From: a virus
IMG/VR virus record: IMGVR_UViG_3300025728_000005
Span: 1-48,063 of that record
Direction: 5' to 3' (one strand)
DNA length: 48,063 nucleotides
Each line of letters starts with the position of its first letter. Within the stretch, counting starts at the first letter, position 1. Positions 8,174 through 16,774 of the stretch are shown here, piece after piece. The notes under the pieces are model-generated. The model saw only the letters and a program-made list of their open reading frames with translations, was not told the DNA's origin and searched no databases. Made by a program: the position numbers and the translations under genes.

Positions 8174-9287
8174 AAGCATCATCAACATCACCACGCTGAT
8201 CAACTCGGCCGGGCTTGGTACTTCCAACTTCGGCGCGGGCATGGTCTTCGCGGACTTCGATTCGTCGAGCGACGTGACCTTTGTCGAAGGCACCTACCGC
8301 GACTACGGCTCGCCTACCCAGGTGGCTGCTGACTTCAACATCGCCTCCGACCCCTACGCTGCTGCATTGGCCTGGTTCTCGGCCGTACCGAAGCCGAAGA
8401 GCTTGCGCATCTACCTGCGTGTCGAACTGGATACCGTGGTCGAGTCGTTCAATGACGCGATCAGCAAGGGCATCTGGTTCTACTGGTTCGAGTTCGAGAC
8501 TGGTGTCCGCGCAGTTGATGCTGACGTGCTGGCCTTGGCTGCCGCTGGCGATGCCGCTGGCAAGTTCTTCGCCTACACCACCAACCAAGCTGGCGTGCGC
8601 GACCCGTCGGTTACCACCGACATCGTGACCAAGGCCGTGACCCAAGGCTCGCGTCGTGCGTTCGTGGCCAGCCACGCGACCGAGCTGTATGAAGGCTTCG
8701 AGATTGCTGCGGTGTTCAGCCGCGTCAACTTCAACGCCGCCAACTCGACCATCACCGGCGAATACAAAAAGCTGCCGGGGATCGACGCCGAAAGCCTGAC
8801 CCCGACCGCCTACGGGGCGATGAAGTCGAAAGGCGCCGTGTTCTACACCGTCGTCGAAACCGGTGGCGAGCGCGACAACGGCCGGATCATCAACTCGAAA
8901 ACCACGTCGACCTTCGGCGAGTATATCGACGATGTGTTCAACCTGGACGCCTTCGTCAACTTCATGACGGTCGCGCTGTACAACGCACTGACCAAGACGC
9001 CGACCAAGCTGCGCCAGACCCCTGCCGGTCAGCAAATCCTGATCGACGCGGCTGCACAGGTCGGCGAGAAGTTCATCGGCAACGGCTACCTGGGCGAGCG
9101 CCTGTACACCGACGACCAGACCGGCGAAGAGAAGACCAGCCGCGGCTACGAGATCCTGACCAAAGCCGAAGACATCCTGTTGATCTCCGACGCCGAGCGT
9201 GCTGCCCGTGGCTCCGCTCCGATCCGCATGCGCATCTTCCGTGCAGGCGCCATCCACACCGTCGACCTGACGGCCAACGTAGAATAA
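8157..9287 (+). CDS. Contractile tail sheath protein, DUF3383 family
   Basis: This 376-residue protein is of the DUF3383 type, the sheath of small contractile-tailed phages. It begins with a hydrophobic beta strand region (IINITTLINSAGLG), has the FYWFEFETGVRAVDADVLALA block and ends with an AGAIHTVDLTANVE strand, as expected for strands exchanged between neighbouring sheath subunits. Its presence shows a contractile tail. The tube gene follows after 13 bases. Confidence 0.88.
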   Translation: MAYPAESIINITTLINSAGLGTSNFGAGMVFADFDSSSDVTFVEGTYRDYGSPTQVAADFNIASDPYAAALAWFSAVPKPKSLRIYLRVELDTVVESFNDAISKGIWFYWFEFETGVRAVDADVLALAAAGDAAGKFFAYTTNQAGVRDPSVTTDIVTKAVTQGSRRAFVASHATELYEGFEIAAVFSRVNFNAANSTITGEYKKLPGIDAESLTPTAYGAMKSKGAVFYTVVETGGERDNGRIINSKTTSTFGEYIDDVFNLDAFVNFMTVALYNALTKTPTKLRQTPAGQQILIDAAAQVGEKFIGNGYLGERLYTDDQTGEEKTSRGYEILTKAEDILLISDAERAARGSAPIRMRIFRAGAIHTVDLTANVE

Positions 9288-9300
9288 GGGGCGCTGACTC

Positions 9301-9705
9301 ATGTCTTTAGCTGATCTTTCTGTAGAAAACACCATCATCGTGATCACTGGCGTCGGCCAGATCAATGACTGGGGCAAGACTGACCCACCCTTCACCATTG
9401 AGCCGATCGACGACAAGTCGACGCTGATTCGTGGCCTGGGTGGTCGCGCCGTCAAGTTCACCCGGATCAACCCTGGCCAGCGCCTTACGCTGAACCTGCT
9501 GCCTGGCAGTCCTCAGGCAATCGGCCTGCAAGCGCTGATCAACTCCGGGGCCGAAGTATCGGGCTCGTATGCCTCGATCGCCGGCCTTGAAGGCGCGATC
9601 TTCTCGGAAGGCGTCGGCACCAAGGGTAAATCCATGGCACGCGGCGGCCCCGGCATGAACGATGCGACCTTCATCTTTGAATTCAACGCAGGTATCGCGC
9701 AATGA
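9301..9705 (+). CDS. Tail tube protein, DUF3277-like
   Basis: This 134-residue protein follows the sheath gene, as tube genes do. The pattern IVITGVGQINDWG...FTIEPIDDKSTLIRGLGG, followed by a strand-rich region and FIFEFNAGIAQ, fits the DUF3277 phage structural family, which forms the inner tube. The stop overlaps the tail chaperone start by four bases. Confidence 0.85.
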   Translation: MSLADLSVENTIIVITGVGQINDWGKTDPPFTIEPIDDKSTLIRGLGGRAVKFTRINPGQRLTLNLLPGSPQAIGLQALINSGAEVSGSYASIAGLEGAIFSEGVGTKGKSMARGGPGMNDATFIFEFNAGIAQ

Positions 9706-10187
9706 GTTCGGCCGAAGCCTACATTCGCACCATCGAGCATGAAGGGGTGACGTATCGCTTCGGCATGCCCTCTGCTGAGAAGCAGCGCGCCGTCCTGTTC
9801 CGCCTGGGCAAGTACGGGGTTGAGCCAATGATTCGCGGCCTTGCCCTGGCTGAACTTGGGCAGGCATCTGAATTCATGGTCGCCGGTGGCATCGTCGGCA
9901 CAATGCTGGCCCGCATGCCAGAGGACGACTTCAACTTCGTCTGCGACTCGATGCTCGGCAAGCTGTTCAAGGAAGGCAGTTCTACACCGCTGACTATGGA
10001 AGACTTCTCGGGCCGACTGAAGACCTACTTCACGCTGGTGGTGATGGCTTTGGGCTCGGTGTTCGAGGATTTTTCGCAGCTCCTGACCCTCTTCCAGAAA
10101 TCTACCGATTCAGCAAAGGCGGCGGATTCGAGTCAGGAGAACGCCTCAACCCAGCCGTCGACTGGGAACTCTGGAGACCCTGCGTAG
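9702..10187 (+). CDS. Tail assembly chaperone, short form
   Basis: This is the 161-residue zero-frame product between tube and tape measure, the place of tail assembly chaperones (gpG-type). The body is helical; the last 30 residues are Ser/Gln/Ala-rich and look like a read-out tail rather than a fold. An overlapping frame continues to 10333 without a start codon of its own, so a longer frameshifted form is likely. Confidence 0.8.
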   Translation: MSSAEAYIRTIEHEGVTYRFGMPSAEKQRAVLFRLGKYGVEPMIRGLALAELGQASEFMVAGGIVGTMLARMPEDDFNFVCDSMLGKLFKEGSSTPLTMEDFSGRLKTYFTLVVMALGSVFEDFSQLLTLFQKSTDSAKAADSSQENASTQPSTGNSGDPA

Positions 10188-10333
10188 GGATACCCGGCCT
10201 GTGCCCGCCTCTGTGCACCTACAAAGACCTCACGGACGGCACCTATTCGCTCGGCTGGGTCAAGCGGGCGAACCTGGTCATGGATGAAATGATTTACGCG
10301 CGGCACATGGCCAAGGCCAACAACCCAGAATAG
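9702..10333 (+). CDS. Tail assembly chaperone, probable -1 frameshift (GT-type) product
   Basis: From inside the chaperone gene the -1 frame is open through to TAG 10331-10333 and encodes a protein-like sequence (EIYRFSKGGGFESGERLNP, then WELWRPCVGIPGLCPP and a helical end) that has no plausible start of its own. Many tailed phages make a G and a longer GT protein by -1 slippage at exactly this spot. The best slip site I see is the five-T run 10070-10074 in GAT-TTT-TCG, where the P-site TTT can re-pair in the -1 frame. The exact site is uncertain because no perfect X-XXY-YYZ heptamer is present. Confidence 0.6.
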
Positions 10334-10360
10334 CCCTGCACTTGCGGGGCTTTTGTTTTT
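10333..10360 (+). terminator. Strong intrinsic terminator before the tape-measure gene
   Basis: GCCCTGC (10333-10339) pairs with GCGGGGC (10344-10350), one pair being G-U, around a four-base loop and is followed by TTTTGTTTTT. The ribosome site AAGGAG of the tape-measure gene lies straight after. It divides tail tube and chaperone from tape measure and baseplate, so late antitermination or read-through must supply the genes downstream. Confidence 0.8.
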
Positions 10361-10371
10361 AAGGAGCCGCC

Positions 10372-11961
10372 GTGCGCGTTCTAGAGAGCTTCATGATCGC
10401 CCTCGGCCTCAAGGTCGACAAAAAGTCTTTCGAGTCGGGCGAGGCGGCATTCAGCGGCCTGACCAAAACAGCGCTGCAACTTGGCGCGGTCCTGGCCAGC
10501 AAATTGGCCATCGACAAGGTGGTGGGCGACTTCAAAAACGCCGGCACCGAACTGGATCGCTTCAACAAGCTGACGGGGATCAGCACGAATAACGTGCAGA
10601 CCCTGGGTCAGGCGATCAAGGCTCAAGGCGGCGATGCGGCTGCAGCCTTCTCCGACCTGAAGAAGATTCAAGACCTGATGGCCTCGCCGATCACCGGTAA
10701 TACCGGCTGGTTTGGCGACGTGGCCAAGCTGGGGCTGAACCCTGACGCCATCATCGGCGCCCAGGACACCGCCGAAGCGCTGGCCAACATTGCCGGCGAA
10801 TTCGAAAAGATGACCCCGCTCAATCAGCGCCTGGCCGGTCAAGCCCTGGGTCTGGATGATTCGACCGTGCGCCTGCTGATGCGTGGGCGTGACGAGGTCG
10901 AAAAGCAACTGGACTCGCGCGGCAAGCTGGCGATCATGACCCAAAAGCAGATCGAAGATTCGGCACGGCTGACCAAGGCGACCAGCGAACTGGATCAGGT
11001 GTTCACCGACATGGGTAACACCATTGCCGGCGAGCTGGCCCCCGCCTTTGCCGATATGGCCGAGGACTTCGTCGCCTTCTACCGCGACAACAAGGATCTG
11101 ATCGACTCAGGGCTGAAGGAATTCTTCGGTGACCTGGCTGACAACATTGAACTGGTCGCCATCGCCATGGGATTGATGGGCGGCGGTGCTGCACTTAAGG
11201 GGCTTGCCTCGCTGCGGGCCGTTGTTGGTCTTGGTGGTGCGGCTGCGGCTGGAAAGGCTGCGGCTGGCAACTTGGCTGTCGGTGGCGCCTCCATGCTGGC
11301 CGTGGCCGGTGGCAGTGCAGCAGCCTTGCTCTACTCGAGCAAGCTCAACGAAGGCGAAGACACCGAACTGCTGAATAACCGCCTGAAACGCGGCGGCGGC
11401 GAAGCGGTTGGTGCAACGGTCGACTTCTTCATGAAGAAAGGCTGGACTCGCGAGCAGGCGGAAGGCATTGCGGCCAACCTGGAGCAGGAGAGCGGCTTCA
11501 AGCACAACGCCGAGGGTGATGGTGGCAGCGCTTACGGATTGGCGCAGTGGCACCCTGATCGCCAGGCTGAGTTCGCCAAGAAGTACGGCAAGGATATCCG
11601 CAAATCGACCGGCGCCGAACAACTGGACTTCATCAACTACGAGCTGACCCGCGGCAACGAGAAATCCGCCGGTAAGAGTTTGCGCACCGCGACCAGCTCC
11701 TACGATGCGGCATCGATCGTCTCGCAGAAGTATGAGCGCCCCGGTGTAGACGACATGGATAAGGATCGAGAAGCGGCCAGTCGCGGCGATCGCGCCGCCA
11801 GCTACAGCGCGCAGGGCGGCAACTCCGGCCCCTCCTACACCGACAACCGCCAGTTCCACATTCACGGCGCCGACACTGAGAAGGTCAAGCAGCTCTACAC
11901 CGAGCAGCTGAGCAACCTCACCGAGCAAACGATGCAGGACTTCCGGAGCCCTGAAAAATGA
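10372..11961 (+). CDS. Tape measure protein with tail lysozyme domain
   Basis: This 529-residue protein starts with GTG behind AAGGAG. Helical N-terminal and middle regions lead to an Ala/Gly-rich hydrophobic stretch (about residues 265-325), as in tape measures. Residues about 350-425 carry a phage tail lysozyme domain: a helix (VDFFMKKGWTREQAEGIAANL), the catalytic-type Glu in EQESG, and SAYGLAQWHPDRQ. It sets tail length and locally cuts peptidoglycan during injection. It is short for a tape measure, which predicts a short contractile tail. Confidence 0.88.
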   Translation: MRVLESFMIALGLKVDKKSFESGEAAFSGLTKTALQLGAVLASKLAIDKVVGDFKNAGTELDRFNKLTGISTNNVQTLGQAIKAQGGDAAAAFSDLKKIQDLMASPITGNTGWFGDVAKLGLNPDAIIGAQDTAEALANIAGEFEKMTPLNQRLAGQALGLDDSTVRLLMRGRDEVEKQLDSRGKLAIMTQKQIEDSARLTKATSELDQVFTDMGNTIAGELAPAFADMAEDFVAFYRDNKDLIDSGLKEFFGDLADNIELVAIAMGLMGGGAALKGLASLRAVVGLGGAAAAGKAAAGNLAVGGASMLAVAGGSAAALLYSSKLNEGEDTELLNNRLKRGGGEAVGATVDFFMKKGWTREQAEGIAANLEQESGFKHNAEGDGGSAYGLAQWHPDRQAEFAKKYGKDIRKSTGAEQLDFINYELTRGNEKSAGKSLRTATSSYDAASIVSQKYERPGVDDMDKDREAASRGDRAASYSAQGGNSGPSYTDNRQFHIHGADTEKVKQLYTEQLSNLTEQTMQDFRSPEK

Positions 11962-12578
11962 GCACCATGAGCATCTTTGCCAAGACCCTGCCGAAGATTG
12001 GATCGCTGGAGTTCGACGCCAAACTGGAAGGCGCAACCAACAAAAGCGTCTATCTCACCCAGTTCCCGGTTGAGTTCGGCGCCAACATGAACGACCACGC
12101 CATTCTCCTGCCGGATCGCTACCTGCTGACCGGGGCTGTGTCGAATAGCCCGCTCGGCCTGGACCTGAACGACGTCGGCATGATGGGTATCGGTGCGGTG
12201 GCGTCGGCGGTCGGTGGCGTCGGCGGAGCGGCAATCAGTGCTGTCTCGGCCTACCTGCTGTCCGGCAGTGACAAGACCCGCGCCGCCACGGCCTGGGCCT
12301 CCCTGACCGCCATTCTGGAGGCTCGCGCCAAGTTCGATCTGGACACTGGCATGGAAATCATGCGCGACATGATGTTGGTTCGTCTGGATCAGCGCACCCG
12401 CCCCGAGGACGAAGACGGCTTGATATTCATCGCCGAGCTTCAACAGGTTCGCATCGTCAAGTCGAAGGTCGGCAAGGGTGTCACCTCGGCGGATCAGCTG
12501 ATGAAGAACGATACGGTCACCACGCAAGGAGCGCCTATGGTCGATAGCGGTGACACATCGGTCGAGGTGATCCAATGA
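11958..12578 (+). CDS. Baseplate protein, Dit-like N-terminal domain
   Basis: This 206-residue protein has an N-terminal beta-rich part (SLEFDAKLEGATNKSVYLTQFPVEFG) of the Dit-like phage tail type, then a Gly/Ala-rich hydrophobic stretch at about residues 75-100 and a C-terminal domain ending in mixed polar residues. It follows the tape measure with a four-base overlap and precedes the baseplate plug, so it probably joins the tube end to the hub. Confidence 0.75.
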   Translation: MSTMSIFAKTLPKIGSLEFDAKLEGATNKSVYLTQFPVEFGANMNDHAILLPDRYLLTGAVSNSPLGLDLNDVGMMGIGAVASAVGGVGGAAISAVSAYLLSGSDKTRAATAWASLTAILEARAKFDLDTGMEIMRDMMLVRLDQRTRPEDEDGLIFIAELQQVRIVKSKVGKGVTSADQLMKNDTVTTQGAPMVDSGDTSVEVIQ

Positions 12579-12877
12579 GCCGCTACAAGGTCGCCATGGC
12601 TGCCCTGCCCGCGCAGACATTCAGCGCCAGGCTGGGCAAGAACACCCTGACCATCGAGTTGCAATGGATGGCTCGACTGGAGGTATTCCGCGTCAACATC
12701 CTGACCTCGACGGGCGTGATCCTTACCGCTGGACGCTTCCTGCAACCCGGTTCCGACCTGCTCGCCGGCCTCTATCCGCCACCGAAGAACACCTACGGCT
12801 CCCTGATCCTGGAGGGCGACCAACCGACCCCGGATAACCTGGGGATCACCAACCTGCTGGTATGGTCCGATGAGTGA
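12575..12877 (+). CDS. Baseplate plug protein
   Basis: This 100-residue protein matches the short phage baseplate plug family (as in cyanophage Pam3 gp18-type proteins): compact and beta-rich, with FSARLGKNTLTIELQW in the first half and a GRFLQPGSDLLAGL turn in the middle. It should close the tube above the spike. It overlaps both neighbours by a few bases. Confidence 0.75.
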   Translation: MSRYKVAMAALPAQTFSARLGKNTLTIELQWMARLEVFRVNILTSTGVILTAGRFLQPGSDLLAGLYPPPKNTYGSLILEGDQPTPDNLGITNLLVWSDE

Positions 12878-13823
12878 TGAACTGTTCCTGCGCAGCTACC
12901 GGCTGAAACTGGGTCGTAGCAGTGGATCGAAAATCTACCAGATGCGCGTGGGCGAGATCATTCCCGGCGACAACGACGGCCTGCGCATCACCTTCCAGGC
13001 CACCCACTTCGCCGGCGGCGCGTTCAGCGTGGCTGAGATCACCATCTTCAACGTGTCGCAGGGCAGCACCAACCAGATGCTGGGCGACGGATCCGAGAAA
13101 CGTTACGAGTTCATTTCACTGGAAGCCGGCTATGCCGATCTGTTTGGCGTGATCTTCGTCGGGCAGATCACCAACGTGCAGCGTGTACTTGAAGACGGTG
13201 GCGCCACCAAGGGCATTCGCTTCTTCTGCAAGTCGTCGGCCAAGGAGCGCGACGAGAACCTGATCAACCTGACCCTGGCCCCGGAAACCGACCCGGTTCA
13301 GATCATCGAGGCCTGCGCTGAGCCATTTGGTGCAGAGATCCAGTTCTACGGCGACTTCTCCAGCCTTCAGCGGCGCTCGCGCGGCACCGTTCTGCAAGGC
13401 AGCCCCACCGCCTGCATGAATGAGCTGAGCGAAACATTCCAGTTTGACTGGATGGTCGAGAACGGCGCGATCAAGATCATCAAAAGAGATTCCGCGCTGG
13501 ACAATTCTGTCTACGTGATCAGCGCCAGCACCGGGATGATCGGCTCGCCCGTGGTCACCGACACCGAAGTCGGCATTCGCTACACCCTCAACCCCAAGAT
13601 CAAGCTGGGCGACACCATCAAGCTGGAATCGATGGCGCCGCGCTTCGAGTTCTCCGGGGCGTTCTTCTACGACATCCCGCGCACGATTGGCGAGGGTTAT
13701 TACAAGGTCAACTCACGGGTGTTTGCCGGGGATTCCCACGGCGACCAGTGGGAGGTCCAACTCAGCTGCCTGCGTCTAAGCGCGGCGGCACAGGCCGGCA
13801 TTTCCGACAGGGCAACCCGATGA
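12870..13823 (+). CDS. Baseplate hub protein
   Basis: This 317-residue protein lies between plug and spike, the hub position (gp27/gpD-like fold expected). Repeated beta strands, the FVGQITNVQRVLEDGGATKGIRF pattern and a late SRVFAGDSHGDQWEVQLSC strand pair are consistent with hub proteins that form the trimeric adaptor between the sixfold tube and the threefold spike. Recognition is by context and general pattern. Confidence 0.72.
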   Translation: MSDELFLRSYRLKLGRSSGSKIYQMRVGEIIPGDNDGLRITFQATHFAGGAFSVAEITIFNVSQGSTNQMLGDGSEKRYEFISLEAGYADLFGVIFVGQITNVQRVLEDGGATKGIRFFCKSSAKERDENLINLTLAPETDPVQIIEACAEPFGAEIQFYGDFSSLQRRSRGTVLQGSPTACMNELSETFQFDWMVENGAIKIIKRDSALDNSVYVISASTGMIGSPVVTDTEVGIRYTLNPKIKLGDTIKLESMAPRFEFSGAFFYDIPRTIGEGYYKVNSRVFAGDSHGDQWEVQLSCLRLSAAAQAGISDRATR

Positions 13824-14497
13824 GTAGTGATCCGCTTGCCTCGCGTACCCAGGCCCAGTTTTCCAAAATGCTGCGCGATGCGTTCGGCGAATACCTCAAA
13901 AGCAACATGCGCACCAGCGTGCCCGGCCACGTCCTGAGCTTTGACTCGTCAAGCCAGCAGGCCGAAGTGCAGATTGGGTTGATGCTCGAGGACCGCCAGG
14001 GCAATCAGGCTGAGCGCCGGCCGATCATCTGTGTCCCCGTGCAGTTTTGGGGCGCCTCGGGCGGAACCCTGGAATGTCGCGTGGGAGCGGGCACTGAGGG
14101 CGTGTTGTTCTTCAGCCAGGAGTGCATTGACTCCTGGGTCGACCAGGGCGGCGTGGCGGTCAAATCCGAGCCGCGGCGCTTCTCGATCAACGACGCCTAC
14201 TTCGTCCCCGGCATTCGCTCCAAGCCGGGCGCGATCACTGATTTTGCCAACGACGGCCTGCGCCTGCGCAGCAACGACGGATCGGCCTACTTCTGGATTC
14301 ACGACGACAAGACGCTGGAGATCGGCGGTGTGTCGCTCGACGTCAAGTGCCCGGCCAATTTCGAGCAGCCGGTCAACTTTGAACTGGCCGTGACCACCGA
14401 GACGACCATCACCAACCACGGCGTGAGCATCGGCTTCGAGCACACCCACAACGGCGTGCAGTCGGGCAGCGGCAATTCTGGAGTGGTCAACCCATGA
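13820..14497 (+). CDS. Membrane-puncturing spike, gp138 family
   Basis: This 225-residue protein starts at ATG 13820, which overlaps the hub stop (ATGA); the frame is open further upstream but only inside the hub gene. It has the OB-fold-like N-terminal domain (TSVPGHVLSFDSSSQQAEVQIG), a beta-helical middle part and a C-terminus with the HTHNG motif, whose His-X-His is thought to bind iron at the spike tip in this family. It pierces the outer membrane on contraction. Confidence 0.87.
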   Translation: MSSDPLASRTQAQFSKMLRDAFGEYLKSNMRTSVPGHVLSFDSSSQQAEVQIGLMLEDRQGNQAERRPIICVPVQFWGASGGTLECRVGAGTEGVLFFSQECIDSWVDQGGVAVKSEPRRFSINDAYFVPGIRSKPGAITDFANDGLRLRSNDGSAYFWIHDDKTLEIGGVSLDVKCPANFEQPVNFELAVTTETTITNHGVSIGFEHTHNGVQSGSGNSGVVNP

Positions 14498-14859
14498 CGG
14501 TACGAAAACTGGACGCTGACGGCGATCTGGCGCTGGGCAAGGAAGAATTCCTGACCGGCTACAGCGCCGAAGAGGTTGCGCAAAACGTCGTGACCCGCCT
14601 CAAGTTCTTCTTGGGTGAATGGTTTCTCAACACCGCCGACGGCACCGACTGGTTCGGCAGCGTGCTCGGCAAGGGCTCGGCCCTGGCCTCCCGCGAGTCG
14701 GTAATCCGTCGCCGCATCCTGCTGACGCCTGGCTGTGCCGGCATGACCGCCTTCAGCGTGACCTCGGATGCTCTAACCCGAGAATTGACGGTCAGCGCCT
14801 CCATTGTCAGCACCTCCGGCGAAACCGCCGACATCAATTTTGTCCAGGCGATCATCTAA
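14494..14859 (+). CDS. Baseplate wedge protein, gp25-like
   Basis: This 121-residue protein contains the EEVAQNVVTRLKFFLGEWFLNTADGTDW block typical of gp25 / DUF2634-type wedge proteins, which start sheath assembly at the baseplate. It lies between spike and baseplate J, the expected order, with four-base and one-base overlaps. Confidence 0.82.
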   Translation: MTVRKLDADGDLALGKEEFLTGYSAEEVAQNVVTRLKFFLGEWFLNTADGTDWFGSVLGKGSALASRESVIRRRILLTPGCAGMTAFSVTSDALTRELTVSASIVSTSGETADINFVQAII

Positions 14860-16118
14860 TGGCTGAAATCACCGAACAAGGAATTACCGGGCGCTCGCTC
14901 AACGAGTACCTGAGCGACATCGAAACACGGACGCTGGCGATCGATCCTGACTGGAACATCGACGCCGACTCGCCAGACGGTCAGCGCATCGGTATCGATT
15001 CCGAGCTGCTGGCCAACCTGGACGAGGCTGTAGTCGCCGTCTACCGCAGCAAAGATCCAGACAGCGCCACCGGTGAAGCCTTACGTGACATCGGCAAGAT
15101 TTCCGGCGTACCGATCCGCGAGGCGACCTACTCCATTGCACCGATCACTGTGGTCGGCGCGGCTGGAACGGCTATCCCGGCTAACTCGCAAGTGCGCAGT
15201 CGCATCGACAACAGCGTCTGGCTGACCACCGCCATTATCGTCATCGGCCTCAGCGAGACGGCCACCGGTTTCGCGACCTGCGCTACACCAGGTCGTGTGC
15301 TGGCCTCGGCCGGTGAGCTGACCGTCATCGGCACGCCCTACCCAGGCTGGGCGACGGTCACCAATGGCGAGGCGGCTGCCGGCGAAAACGCGGAAACCGA
15401 TACCGATTTCCGCAAGCGCCGCAATGAATCCGTGGCTCGCGCGGGAAGCAACATGCGCGACAATATGGTCGCCAACCTTGCCAGCGTGACCGGCGTGACC
15501 GATGTGAAGGTGCTGGAGAACAGCAGCGACGACCCATTCGACACCGACGGCGTGCCCTACACCGGGATCGCGATCATCGTCAACGGCGGCTCGGATGCCG
15601 ACGTGGGCCTGGCCATCTACCAGAAGCACAACCCGGGTACGCCGATGTTCCCGCGCTACAGCGCCAAGACGGACACCTGGATCGATACGCCAGGCGACAA
15701 CGGCGTCAAGGTCGAAGTGACCTCACCCGTCACCGGCAACAAGGACACCGTGACCTTCCAGCGCGCCACCGGCCTGCCGATCTTCGTGCACGTCACCTAC
15801 CAAAAGGAAGGCGACCTGCCGAGCGACATCGACACGCAGATCAAGAACGCCATCGTCGCCGACTCGACCCGCCAGCTGTTCGACGGCGAAACCACCACCG
15901 GTTTCAACAAGGGCGGTTATGACATCGGCGAGAAGGTTGTGCCGGGTCGCCTGTACACGCCGGTGAACAAGGTGCTAGGTAAGTACGGCGACAGCTACGT
16001 CACTGCGCTGACCATTGGCCTGAGCGCTATCAGTCAAGGACTGACCCCGATTCAGCCGGCCATCGCCCAGATCGCCACCTTTGACGCCGACAACATCGCG
16101 GTTACGGTGATCCCATGA
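14859..16118 (+). CDS. Baseplate J / gp47-like wedge protein
   Basis: This 419-residue protein starts at ATG 14859, which overlaps the previous stop by one base (the frame is open to 14619, but that part lies inside the gp25-like gene). Family traits: a helical start ending in DPDSATGEALRDIGKISGVPI, the TGFATCATPG and GWATVTNGEAA region, and TDTDFRKRRNESVARAGSN. It forms the wedge that triggers sheath contraction. Confidence 0.88.
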   Translation: MAEITEQGITGRSLNEYLSDIETRTLAIDPDWNIDADSPDGQRIGIDSELLANLDEAVVAVYRSKDPDSATGEALRDIGKISGVPIREATYSIAPITVVGAAGTAIPANSQVRSRIDNSVWLTTAIIVIGLSETATGFATCATPGRVLASAGELTVIGTPYPGWATVTNGEAAAGENAETDTDFRKRRNESVARAGSNMRDNMVANLASVTGVTDVKVLENSSDDPFDTDGVPYTGIAIIVNGGSDADVGLAIYQKHNPGTPMFPRYSAKTDTWIDTPGDNGVKVEVTSPVTGNKDTVTFQRATGLPIFVHVTYQKEGDLPSDIDTQIKNAIVADSTRQLFDGETTTGFNKGGYDIGEKVVPGRLYTPVNKVLGKYGDSYVTALTIGLSAISQGLTPIQPAIAQIATFDADNIAVTVIP

Positions 16119-16774
16119 TTATGGACCACGTCGCGCGCGCCAAGTCGCGCATCATCAACGAATACCGCGACAAGCAGCGCATGGTGCGCTGGCTGACCAT
16201 TACGCCCGAGATTGCCAATCAGTATCTGGAAGCGCCGCTGGATACGCTCTATGGCAGCTACGACGTCGACACCGTGACCGGCGACATGCTGGACATCATC
16301 GGCATCATCGTCGGGGTGCGCCGGCCAATCCTGCGCGGTACGGCGTTCGACGTCTTCGGCTATGCGGGTAACGACAGCTACACCAACTACAACATCGCGC
16401 CCTACATCGGGGAGGGCGGCATCATTGATGCGCCGCTGAACAACGACCTGTATCGCAAGATGATCAAGGCGAAGATCGCCCGCAACATCAGCGACGGCAC
16501 GGCCGACAGCATCATCCAGCTGGTGGAAATCATCATCGGCGTGAAGGTCACGGCGCTGATCTGCAACGGCGACAAGTCCTTCGACATCGGTATCGCCTCG
16601 GAACTGGACAACACCACGCTGTACCTGATCGAGAATTTCGACCTGATCCCGCGCCCGCAAGGCACGCGCATTGGCGAGATTTTCATCCTGCCGCCGAACA
16701 TCACCGACATCGAATCGTCGTCGGAGCACATCTACGACTACGCCAACGTAACCCTTCCCGGAGATATAGCCTGA
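16115..16774 (+). CDS. Baseplate/tail protein, DUF2612 family
   Basis: This 219-residue protein has the DUF2612 pattern, including DTLYGSYDVDTVTGDMLD near the N-terminus and KAKIARNISDGTADSIIQLVE in the middle. Family members lie after baseplate J and join wedges to tail fibres (gpI-like position). Its C-terminal YDYANVTLPGDIA repeats the end of the neck protein at 7129. The stop overlaps the fibre start. Confidence 0.82.
   Translation: MIMDHVARAKSRIINEYRDKQRMVRWLTITPEIANQYLEAPLDTLYGSYDVDTVTGDMLDIIGIIVGVRRPILRGTAFDVFGYAGNDSYTNYNIAPYIGEGGIIDAPLNNDLYRKMIKAKIARNISDGTADSIIQLVEIIIGVKVTALICNGDKSFDIGIASELDNTTLYLIENFDLIPRPQGTRIGEIFILPPNITDIESSSEHIYDYANVTLPGDIA

Noticed and set aside
8043-9470. 475-codon open frame on the - strand
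   Set aside because: Antisense to the sheath gene, without ribosome site or family traits.
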